From: an uncultured Clostridia bacterium
GTDB lineage: Bacteria; Bacillota; Clostridia; Oscillospirales; Acutalibacteraceae
Length of the DNA stretch: 5,740 nt
Direction of reading: 5' to 3'
NCBI GenBank assembly: GCA_947165615.1
Contig: CAMVBD010000114.1
Coordinates: 1-5,740, forward strand
The notes beneath the pieces were generated by a model. It saw only the letters and a list, made by a program, of their open reading frames with translations. It had not been told where the DNA came from and did not search any database. Shown here in pieces: positions 1 through 5,610 of this stretch; the first letter of the stretch is position 1; each line of letters begins with the position of its first letter. The translations under genes were made by a program, and so were the position numbers.

Positions 1-72
1 CGCTTTCTCATCGGCCTTTGGGGCGCGGTGGCTGTGCTGCTGGCGACGCTTATTCCGCTTGGGATCATCTGA
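1..72 (+). CDS. C-terminal end of an unidentified membrane protein (partial)
   Basis: Frame 1 is open from the window edge to a TGA at 70-72 and encodes 23 residues, beginning RFLIGLWG and ending IPLGII. The stretch is almost entirely hydrophobic and reads as a final transmembrane helix with almost no tail after it. It is followed 9 bp later by a strong terminator, which supports it as a real gene end rather than a chance open frame. The family cannot be identified from 23 residues. The terminator separates it from the downstream operon, so a shared function should not be assumed. Confidence 0.6.
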   Translation, partial: RFLIGLWGAVAVLLATLIPLGII

Positions 73-81
73 CCCGCTTAT

Positions 82-112
82 CCCGCCCGTTTCCCGGGCG
101 GGCTTTTTGTTT
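82..112 (+). terminator. Rho-independent terminator of the upstream gene
   Basis: A perfect 8-bp GC-only stem (CCCGCCCG at 82-89 paired with CGGGCGGG at 95-102) with a 5-nt loop is followed by a T-rich run (CTTTTTGTTT, 103-112). It starts 9 bp after the upstream stop codon. It should insulate the downstream operon from upstream transcription. Confidence 0.92.
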
Positions 113-123
113 GGAATCCCCTA

Positions 124-152
124 TTGCTTTATCGGAAAAGAAAGTATATAAT
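124..152 (+). promoter_or_regulatory. Sigma-A-type promoter of the nickel/dehydratase operon
   Basis: A perfect -10 hexamer TATAAT (147-152) lies exactly 17 bp downstream of TTGCTT (124-129), which keeps the TTG core of the -35 consensus. The region is much more AT-rich than the surrounding genes. Transcription would start near 158-160, giving a leader of about 30 nt before the ATG at 190. I see no riboswitch and no clear operator; the 73-189 gap holds only the terminator, this promoter and a ribosome binding site. Confidence 0.75.
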
Positions 153-172
153 AAAAACATTACAGAACCGAC

Positions 173-179
173 AGAAAGG
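173..179 (+). promoter_or_regulatory. Ribosome binding site that sets the cooC-like start
   Basis: AGAAAGG lies 10 nt before the ATG at 190. The frame is open back to a TTG at 124, but that codon coincides with the -35 box and would put the start upstream of the predicted transcript. The ATG at 190 also places the P-loop right at the N-terminus, as is normal for this ATPase family. Confidence 0.7.
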
Positions 180-189
180 CGTCCTGTTT

Positions 190-963
190 ATGGAACCGAT
201 CATTTTCGCCTTTGCGGGCAAGGGGGGCGTCGGCAAGACCTCCCTGTCCGCAGCGTTCATCCGCGCCCTGACGGCGCGGTTTCCCGACAAAAAACTCCTC
301 GCCGTGGACGCGGACCCCGCCGTGGGACTGTTGACCGCCCTCGGCGCCGAGCCTGAACTGACGCTTGACGACGTGCGGATGAAGATCGCCGAAAGCATTG
401 ACCGGGGCGACACCGCCGACGCCGTGGCGCTGCTCGGTGAAGCGCGCTTTCATCTGCTGGACTGCATTTTGGAGCGCGGGAACCTCTCGGTCCTCGCCAT
501 CGGGCGGCCGGAGGCGGCGGGCTGCTACTGCAAGGTCAACGCCTACTTAAAGCAGGTGCTGGAAACGGTCGCCGGGAACTACGATTTTGTCGTCATAGAC
601 GGCGAAGCGGGCATTGAGCAGATCAACCGCCGCGTCATGGAGACCGTGACCGCTTTGGTGCTTGTCAGCGACGGCTCCCGAAAGGGCGTGCAGGTAATAA
701 AGACCATTTGCGCCGTCGCGTCGCGCCTGATGTCGCCCAAAAAGACCGGGGTCGTCTTTAACCGCGTCTCCCCCGCCTTTGACCCCGAAAAGATCGAAGA
801 CCTGCCGCCGGTGCTGGCGCTGATCGGGGACGACAAAAACCAGACCGAAAACGACATGCGCGGCGACACGGTGTTTTCGCTTCCCCCCGACGCCCCCGTC
901 CTTGCCGGCGCCGAAAAAGCCCTGACTACGCTTTTGGAGGGCACGCCCTATGCGCTTATATGA
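190..963 (+). CDS. cooC: CooC-type nickel-insertion ATPase (MinD/ParA-like P-loop NTPase)
   Basis: Predicted cytosolic dimeric ATPase of 257 residues that helps load nickel into the metal clusters of CODH or ACS-type enzymes. Seen in the sequence: the deviant Walker A loop GKGGVGKTS at residues 10-18 with signature Lys11 and Lys16; a DADP motif at 40-43; the C-x-C pair Cys112 and Cys114 in GCYC; and a switch II-like IDGEAGIE at 137-143. In characterised CooC proteins the C-x-C pair sits at the dimer interface and binds nickel, which separates CooC from MinD, ParA and NifH. It is the first gene of the operon and its 3' end overlaps the next gene by 14 bp. No CODH (CooS) gene lies in the window, so the client enzyme is unknown. 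The nearest alternative within the family is the AcsF branch, which serves acetyl-CoA synthase. Family assignment is firm; the client is not. Confidence 0.88.
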   Translation: MEPIIFAFAGKGGVGKTSLSAAFIRALTARFPDKKLLAVDADPAVGLLTALGAEPELTLDDVRMKIAESIDRGDTADAVALLGEARFHLLDCILERGNLSVLAIGRPEAAGCYCKVNAYLKQVLETVAGNYDFVVIDGEAGIEQINRRVMETVTALVLVSDGSRKGVQVIKTICAVASRLMSPKKTGVVFNRVSPAFDPEKIEDLPPVLALIGDDKNQTENDMRGDTVFSLPPDAPVLAGAEKALTTLLEGTPYALI

Positions 964-1663
964 CGACGTCTTGAAGGGGCTGTCCGCCCTGCTGCCCCCG
1001 GCCCCGGCGTTTTGTGCCGCGTTTGACCCGAAAAACGCCGCAAAGGACGGCGAAAAGGATCAGATCTTATTCGGCTCCGACACCGCCTTTGAACTCGGCG
1101 GCGGAGGCAAGGCGAGCGTGTGCGGCGTGCTGTTTGCCGACGAGCCGCAGACGGACGAGGTGCTGCTATACGGGCCGGATCTCTGTGAGATCCGGACAGA
1201 TTCGCCCTTCGCGCACTTTACGGTCGCGCGCCTGACCGGGGAAACCGAGGACGCCGCAAGTTACGAGGACCTGCAGACGGTCGGCTTTACGGTGTTTCAG
1301 GTCTACCCGGAGGGGTACCATATCCGCGTGTCGCCGTCCACCGGGCGGGAGCGCGTGCGCGTGGCAAAGGCCGCCCTGCGGCAAACCCCGCCCCTGTCCT
1401 TTTTGAACGTGGGGACGAGTTTGATAAAAGCCTTCAAAGCCCATCCCGGCGTCGCCGCCGTGCGCACGGTCTATATTACGGACCCGGACGTCGATTACAT
1501 GACGCTTGCGGACCTTGCCGCCAGAGCCCGGGACATTACCGCAGCCGTAAAGCATACGCTGGAGACCGGCGACCTCGACTGCGCCGCCTGCAAAATGAAG
1601 CCGATCTGCGACACGGTGGAGGGGCTGCGGGACCTGCATTTCAGAAAGGAGCAGAAAAAATGA
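950..1663 (+). CDS. Acetyl-CoA synthase (AcsB/CdhC) middle-domain-like protein, truncated relative to ACS
   Basis: A 237-residue protein, started at the ATG at 950 because GGAGG (936-940) is 9 nt upstream; it overlaps the cooC-like gene by 14 bp. From memory of the family, residues of about 41-220 follow the middle domain of the acetyl-CoA synthase beta subunit: FELGG near 47-51, YGPDLCEI at 74-81 (ACS has IGPDI), a basic strand GRERVRVAKAAL at 132-143, LNVGTSLIKAF at 152-162, and VRTVYITDPDV at 171-181 (ACS has VQVTIFTDEAKV). It ends with Cys211, Cys214 and Cys220 (C-x2-C-x5-C), where ACS begins its A-cluster ligands (C-x2-C-x8-C). The rest of the A-cluster domain, including the C-G-C nickel motif, is absent, so it cannot be a complete ACS. 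It may bind an iron-sulfur cluster or metal, or act as a scaffold. The homology is a by-eye alignment, hence moderate confidence. Confidence 0.6.
   Translation: MRLYDDVLKGLSALLPPAPAFCAAFDPKNAAKDGEKDQILFGSDTAFELGGGGKASVCGVLFADEPQTDEVLLYGPDLCEIRTDSPFAHFTVARLTGETEDAASYEDLQTVGFTVFQVYPEGYHIRVSPSTGRERVRVAKAALRQTPPLSFLNVGTSLIKAFKAHPGVAAVRTVYITDPDVDYMTLADLAARARDITAAVKHTLETGDLDCAACKMKPICDTVEGLRDLHFRKEQKK
1175..1195. repeat. Perfect 9-bp inverted repeat inside the ACS-like gene
   Basis: CCGGATCTC (1175-1183) and GAGATCCGG (1187-1195) are perfect inverted copies around a 3-nt TGT centre. The hairpin lies in frame within codons for residues P-D-L-C-E-I-R. No T-run follows, so it is not a terminator. It could be an mRNA stem or a chance product of GC-rich codons. 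Confidence 0.85.
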
Positions 1664-1878
1664 GCGAGCATCACGAGCACACGCAAGACCCGACGAACGA
1701 AGAAAAGCTGGCGCTCTTAAAATACATGGCGCACCACAACGCCCACCACGCCGAGGAACTGGAGGACCTGATCTCCTCCCTGCCGGAGCCTGCCGCCGCC
1801 GAAGCGAAAAAAGCGGCGCTCGTTATGCGTCAGGCGGGGGACGTCCTCGAAAACGCGGTCAAAACCATGGAGGGCTGA
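1660..1878 (+). CDS. Small histidine-rich helical protein, candidate nickel chaperone
   Basis: A 72-residue acidic protein with an AAGGAG site (1646-1651) and an ATGA overlap with the preceding stop. Seven of its first 30 residues are histidines in two clusters: HHEH at 4-7 and HHNAHH at 25-30. The segment of about 14-41 is a predicted amphipathic helix carrying the second cluster, followed by a PEP turn and a second alanine-rich helix at about 44-70, so the protein probably forms a helical hairpin. There are no cysteines, no signal peptide and no membrane segment. I do not recognise a named family with certainty. Its place between CooC-like and CooT-like genes suggests nickel binding or storage, as CooJ does in the Rhodospirillum rubrum CODH system. 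It is not an obvious CooJ homologue: CooJ is longer and has its histidines at the C-terminus. The function is inferred from composition and context. Confidence 0.8.
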   Translation: MSEHHEHTQDPTNEEKLALLKYMAHHNAHHAEELEDLISSLPEPAAAEAKKAALVMRQAGDVLENAVKTMEG

Positions 1879-1880
1879 AT

Positions 1881-2075
1881 ATGTGTCTGTCGACCGTTTA
1901 TAAAAAAGAGGGCGGCGAAAACGTGTTTCTGTGCAAAAACGTCGCCCGCGTCATCCCGAAAGGGGATGAAATCGCACTGTACGATCTCATGGGGAACAAA
2001 ACCGTGATCGACGGCGTGATCTTGGACGTCGATCTGATGGAAAATATCATACTGGTAAAGGAAAACGAGCGATGA
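1881..2075 (+). CDS. cooT: CooT-family nickel-binding protein
   Basis: A 64-residue beta-rich protein beginning MCLSTVY, 2 bp after the preceding stop, with GGAGGG at 1869-1874. CooT proteins are about 60-70 residues, start Met-Cys, and bind one nickel per dimer through the conserved Cys2; they assist CODH maturation. Here Cys2 is present, with a second cysteine at position 18. The core alternates hydrophobic and charged residues (FLCKNVARV, IALYDLMG, VILDVDLMENIILVK), as expected for the small CooT barrel. The same family has also been annotated as predicted RNA-binding. Many CooT homologues occur outside CODH operons, so the metal role here rests on the neighbouring CooC-like ATPase and His-rich protein. 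It ends in an ATGA overlap with the activator gene. Confidence 0.82.
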   Translation: MCLSTVYKKEGGENVFLCKNVARVIPKGDEIALYDLMGNKTVIDGVILDVDLMENIILVKENER

Positions 2076-2866
2076 AGTATTACGGCGGGTGCGACGTAGG
2101 CTCCACCTATACAAAAGCAGTCATTTTAGACGAGACCGGCAAAATCGCCGCCTCCACGATCCAGCGCAGCAAAATCAACGCCGCCGAGTCCTCGCGCCTT
2201 GCAATGCAGACCTGCGTGGACGCGGTGCCGGGGCTCCGCTCCCCGGAGGATCTTGCTTACATCATCGGCACGGGGTACGGCAGAAACCGCGTCCCCTTCG
2301 CCGCCGAAAACGTGTCCGAAATCTCCTGCCACGCCATGGGCGTGCACATTACGGACCCGACGGTCCGGGCGATCATCGACATCGGCGGGCAGGACGTCAA
2401 GGGCATTGCCGTTGCCGAGGACGGCACGGTGAAAAACTTTGCCATGAACGACAAGTGCGCCGCCGGAACCGGGCGTTTTTACGAGGCGATGGCGCGCTCG
2501 TTTGAGATGACGCTGGAGGAATTCTCGAACCTCTCGCTCAAGGCCAAAAGCGCCATCCCGATCACGGCGCAGTGCACGGTGTTCGCCGAAAGCGAGGTCA
2601 TTGCGCTTGTGGGCGAGGGAAAGGCCCCCGAGGAGATCGCCGCCGGCATTCAGATGGCGGTGGCAAAGCGCTGCTTTGTGATGGCAAAAAAGGCCGGGGC
2701 TGTCAACCAGATCACGCTGACCGGCGGCTGCGCGAAAAACGCGGGGCTGAAAAAGGCCATTGAAAAGGTACTCAAGATCAAGGTCGTGGAGCTTGCCGTC
2801 GACCCGCAGTTGATGGGGGCGCTCGGCGCCGCGGAATTTGCCCGCAGAAAGGGAGGAGCCCGATGA
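2072..2866 (+). CDS. ATP-dependent activator of a 2-hydroxyacyl-CoA dehydratase/BCR-type enzyme (HgdC/FldI family)
   Basis: A 264-residue ASKHA-fold ATPase, the usual length for HgdC-type activators. As a homodimer it holds one [4Fe-4S] cluster between subunits and uses ATP hydrolysis to shoot a low-potential electron into its partner enzyme. Motifs seen: DVGSTYTK (8-15, phosphate loop 1), GTGYGR (66-71), IDIGGQDVK (102-110, phosphate loop 2), NDKCAAGTGRF (126-136) with Cys129, QCTVFAESEV (167-176) with Cys168, and LTGGCAKN (216-223, adenosine loop). Cys129 and Cys168 are the cluster ligands, with the same 39-residue separation as in the characterised HgdC. The start is fixed by AAAGGA at 2057-2062 and an ATGA overlap with the CooT-like gene; a second ATGA overlap joins it to the first enzyme subunit, its expected partner. 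Nothing appears missing or degraded. Confidence 0.93.
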   Translation: MKYYGGCDVGSTYTKAVILDETGKIAASTIQRSKINAAESSRLAMQTCVDAVPGLRSPEDLAYIIGTGYGRNRVPFAAENVSEISCHAMGVHITDPTVRAIIDIGGQDVKGIAVAEDGTVKNFAMNDKCAAGTGRFYEAMARSFEMTLEEFSNLSLKAKSAIPITAQCTVFAESEVIALVGEGKAPEEIAAGIQMAVAKRCFVMAKKAGAVNQITLTGGCAKNAGLKKAIEKVLKIKVVELAVDPQLMGALGAAEFARRKGGAR

Positions 2867-4062
2867 GAGACTTAAAATACCGGGTGTTTTTTGAAAACCT
2901 GCTGTCCGACGTCAAGAACGAACTGGTGGACGCGGCGCTTTCCGACGGAAAACTGGCGCTCGGCTATTCCTGCTATTACGTGCCGGAGGTGCTTTTGAAC
3001 CTCGGCGGCTGCTTTTCGGTCCGCATGCGCGCGCCCGGGATCGCCGACACCGCCATTGCGACCTACTACATGTCCGAAAAGACCTGCATGTACTCGAGAA
3101 GCATTTTGGAGCGCGCGATCGAGGGCGGGTATAACTTCTTTTCAGCGCTGCTGAGCACCGAGACCTGCGGCATGATGCACCGCTCCCACGAGCATTTTGA
3201 AATGCTGAACCTCGTCAAGGAGGTCAACGAAAACTTTTTCGTGTCGCACATCGACTCCCCCTTCATCACGAAGGACTACGCCGTAAAGCACTACGAAAAA
3301 CAACTGAAAAAGCACATTCTCGACCGGCTGAACGAAGTCTACGGCGTGGACGTGTCCGAGGAAGCGCTGAGGAAAGCGATCGCCGAACACAACGAACTGT
3401 GCCGCGTCGTGACCGAGATCGGGAATCTCAGAAAGCAGGAGAACCCGCCGCTGACGGGGTACGAGTTCCATCTTATCGAACTCGTCAGCGAGTGCTGCCC
3501 GCACGATCTGATCTTACCCTACCTCAAAGAGACGCTGGAGGAGCTGAAGACCCGCCAGCCGGACGAAAAGCCCTGGTACCGCGTGCGCGTGGTGCTCGCC
3601 GGCGGCGAAAACGACGACCCGGACTTTACGAAACTGATCGAAGACGCGGGCGCCTTCGTCGTGGCGGACCGGTACTGCTTCGGCTCCCTGCCGGGCAGAG
3701 AAGAGATCGTCATCGGCGAAAACGAGACGGCGCTCTCCGCCGTCGCCCGCCACTATATTGAAACGAACCAGTGCCCGCGCTTTATGAATCCCGAAAAGGT
3801 ACACGGCAGAAAAGCCTACCTCAAGCAGCTCGCAGACGACTACCGTGCGGACGGCCTCATCATCCAGCAGATGAAATTCTGCGAATACTGGGAATACGAG
3901 CGCATGTACTGCCAGCAGGTCATGGAAAGCGAATACGGCCTGCCGTGCATGGGCATCGAAAAGGAATATGTCAACACCTCCACCGGACAACTCAGGACCC
4001 GTTTCCAGGCCTTTGTGGAATCGCTGGAGATCAAAAAACTTTCCGGGGAGGCGGCAAAATGA
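2863..4062 (+). CDS. 2-hydroxyacyl-CoA dehydratase/benzoyl-CoA reductase-like subunit, HgdB-type
   Basis: A 399-residue protein of the HGD-D superfamily, near the usual length for HgdB, FldC or BcrB-type subunits. Family landmarks in order: GYSCYYVPEVLL (34-45), TCMYSRSILERA (74-85), TETCGMMHR (99-107), a helical middle, VVLAGGEND (243-251), VVADRYCFGS (266-275), MKFCEYWEYE (337-346) and the C-terminal TGQLRTRFQAF (374-384). Cys75, Cys102 and Cys340 occupy the positions of the three standard [4Fe-4S] ligands. Cys37 is an additional cysteine in the YxPE region, and there are further cysteines at 50, 211, 212, 272, 304, 350 and 362. The protein is soluble with no signal peptide. GGGAGG (2851-2856) and an ATGA overlap tie its translation to the activator. 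The substrate is not evident: relatives dehydrate 2-hydroxyacyl-CoA, reduce aromatic CoA esters, or reduce small molecules at a double-cubane cluster. Confidence 0.88.
   Translation: MRDLKYRVFFENLLSDVKNELVDAALSDGKLALGYSCYYVPEVLLNLGGCFSVRMRAPGIADTAIATYYMSEKTCMYSRSILERAIEGGYNFFSALLSTETCGMMHRSHEHFEMLNLVKEVNENFFVSHIDSPFITKDYAVKHYEKQLKKHILDRLNEVYGVDVSEEALRKAIAEHNELCRVVTEIGNLRKQENPPLTGYEFHLIELVSECCPHDLILPYLKETLEELKTRQPDEKPWYRVRVVLAGGENDDPDFTKLIEDAGAFVVADRYCFGSLPGREEIVIGENETALSAVARHYIETNQCPRFMNPEKVHGRKAYLKQLADDYRADGLIIQQMKFCEYWEYERMYCQQVMESEYGLPCMGIEKEYVNTSTGQLRTRFQAFVESLEIKKLSGEAAK
4045..4051 (+). promoter_or_regulatory. Ribosome binding site that sets the second subunit's start
   Basis: GGGGAGG lies 7 nt before the ATG at 4059. 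The same frame is open upstream to 3771, but that extension runs inside the preceding subunit gene and reads as arginine/histidine-rich out-of-frame sequence. The ATG at 4059 also recreates the ATGA overlap used elsewhere in this operon. Confidence 0.88.
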
Positions 4063-5597
4063 GCAAGAAAACCGACAGAGGCACCCGCAACCGCTTTTAC
4101 GACGGGTACGAGCTTGCCCGCTGGCGCAAATGGCGGGGCTTTAAGGACACTTGGGTGGACTTCCGCGAGTGGCTGACCGAAAAAAAGATCAGCGGCGAAC
4201 TCATCAAGGCCGACCCCGTGCGGGCGTTCAAGGCGCTGACCTATTACCATTGGCTGGCGCCCTATCTCGGCAGCGGCAGCATGGTGGACCGCACCATTGA
4301 CGACGCCCACGGCGAGGCGCTTTACATCGCGCACAAGTATATGCAGTTCCTGCTCAAAAGCAACGTCGAGGCGCTGATCAAGATCATCCGCGCCGACGAG
4401 CGCTTCGGCAAAAACGAGTACGCCAAAAAGATGGTCATTTTTGAGCAGGACGCGTCCCCGATCCTCATCGGCGGCTTTCCGAACCTGACGAACGCGGTGG
4501 AGGAGCCCTATTTCGGCATCCTCGCCGCTGCCAACGACCAGCACGCCGGCTACTATTTTTCCGACGTCATCGACTCGTACGGCCTGCCGTCCGACTCCTG
4601 CCGCAACTCCTCCATCGTGTGCGGCGTCGCCATCGACGACCAGCTTCCCTACTACGGGGCCTGCCTTGTCACCTCCAACGCGCCCTGCGACTCCTCGGTC
4701 ATGAACTCCTCGGTCGTGGAGCGGCGCCTGCGCGTGCCCTCCATTCAGGGCTGCACCCCCATGCGCTGGCGCGACGCGGACACGCGCGAATACGCGGTCC
4801 AGCACGTAAAAGAGGTCATCAAGTTCATTGAGGACTGCACCGGCGAGACCTTTGACTGGGATGCGTTTTTCAAGACCATCCGGCAGTATAACGAGGAGAC
4901 GCGCATCCAGCACGAACTGTGGGAACTGGCAAAATCCCCCTACTACCCCGTGCCGAGCGTGCCGAACCTGTTGTACCGCTCGTTCCAGCTTTCGTTTTCG
5001 AGCGGACTCAACGAAAACTGCGCCAAAATCGGCAGGGAGATGCTTGCCATCTGCGAAAAGTGCGTGCGCGAAAAGATCAACGTGCGCCCGAAGACCCGCC
5101 ACCGCACGCTTGTGTGCGGCGCGCCGGCCTCCTACTATATGCATTTTTCGACGTGGATGTACGAATGCTGGGGCGTCAACACCGTTGTGGTGCTCAACAA
5201 CATGTCCCATAGCGATTACCTGAACGCAGAAGACAAGGAAGAAGCCCTGTGGGGTGTGGCGCAGTTGTGGGAGCAGGCCATCATGCGGCGGCACCTTGTC
5301 GGCGGCTACGAAAACATGTTGGAACTGTTTGAGGAATACGAGCGCTTCAACTGCGACATGATCGTCTTTTACGACAACATCACCTGCAAGGGCAGTAAAT
5401 CCATGACCGGCATGATCCAGGACATCGCCAACGAGCGAAATATTCCGATCGTCTGGATCTCGCACGACCTCATCGACCCCAGGTCCATCCCGCGCAGTTC
5501 GATGCGCAAGCAGTTCAACGACTTTATGTCCACGGTCATGGGCGAGGAGCCGCTTGACCCGTCGCTTTTGGACTTCGACGATTCGAAGGGCTGGTAA
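4059..5597 (+). CDS. 2-hydroxyacyl-CoA dehydratase/benzoyl-CoA reductase-like subunit, HgdA-type, long form
   Basis: A 512-residue second subunit of the HGD-D superfamily, somewhat longer than typical HgdA-type subunits. Roughly the first 130 residues are basic/aromatic then helical. The conserved core begins near MVIFEQDASPILIGG (125-139). Cluster-type cysteines: DSCRNSSIVCG (179-189; Cys181, Cys188), NAPCDSSVMNSS (207-218; Cys210) matching the family PCDxS motif, and DNITCKGSKSM (439-449; Cys443) where relatives often have a KFCDP-like motif. VPNLLYRSFQ (301-310) and LVCGAPASYY (351-360) begin the middle and C-terminal Rossmann-like parts. It pairs with the preceding HgdB-type subunit, whose gene it overlaps by 4 bp. 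Divergence around Cys443 suggests its cluster or substrate pocket differs from that of amino-acid-fermentation dehydratases. The substrate is unknown. Confidence 0.83.
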   Translation: MSKKTDRGTRNRFYDGYELARWRKWRGFKDTWVDFREWLTEKKISGELIKADPVRAFKALTYYHWLAPYLGSGSMVDRTIDDAHGEALYIAHKYMQFLLKSNVEALIKIIRADERFGKNEYAKKMVIFEQDASPILIGGFPNLTNAVEEPYFGILAAANDQHAGYYFSDVIDSYGLPSDSCRNSSIVCGVAIDDQLPYYGACLVTSNAPCDSSVMNSSVVERRLRVPSIQGCTPMRWRDADTREYAVQHVKEVIKFIEDCTGETFDWDAFFKTIRQYNEETRIQHELWELAKSPYYPVPSVPNLLYRSFQLSFSSGLNENCAKIGREMLAICEKCVREKINVRPKTRHRTLVCGAPASYYMHFSTWMYECWGVNTVVVLNNMSHSDYLNAEDKEEALWGVAQLWEQAIMRRHLVGGYENMLELFEEYERFNCDMIVFYDNITCKGSKSMTGMIQDIANERNIPIVWISHDLIDPRSIPRSSMRKQFNDFMSTVMGEEPLDPSLLDFDDSKGW

Positions 5598-5602
5598 GGA
5601 GG
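5596..5602 (+). promoter_or_regulatory. Strong ribosome binding site for the downstream membrane protein
   Basis: A full-consensus AAGGAGG overlaps the TAA of the preceding subunit and sits 8 nt before the ATG at 5611. There is no room for a terminator or promoter in this 13-bp gap, so the next gene is probably co-transcribed. Confidence 0.85.
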
Positions 5603-5610
5603 AAACGACC

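Noticed and set aside
124..189. TTG-initiated N-terminal extension of the CooC-like protein
   Set aside because: The TTG is part of the -35 box, it would precede the predicted transcription start, and family members begin only a few residues before the P-loop.
190..963. Possible MinD, ParA or NifH identity for the first ATPase
   Set aside because: The C-x-C motif at Cys112/Cys114 and the DxEAGxE-type switch fit CooC, and the neighbours are nickel-related, not division, partition or nitrogenase genes.
1166..1639. 157-codon minus-strand open frame within the ACS-like gene
   Set aside because: Antisense shadow with no recognised motif; the plus-strand gene has a good ribosome binding site, overlap with its neighbours and family resemblance.
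2228..2246. Short CCGGGG/CCCCGG inverted repeat in the activator gene
   Set aside because: Only six base pairs with a 7-nt loop and no T-run; unremarkable in GC-rich coding sequence.
3771..4058. Upstream in-frame extension of the HgdA-type subunit
   Set aside because: It overlaps the conserved C-terminus of the preceding subunit out of frame, is basic and low in family resemblance, and the ribosome binding site at 4045-4051 supports the ATG at 4059.
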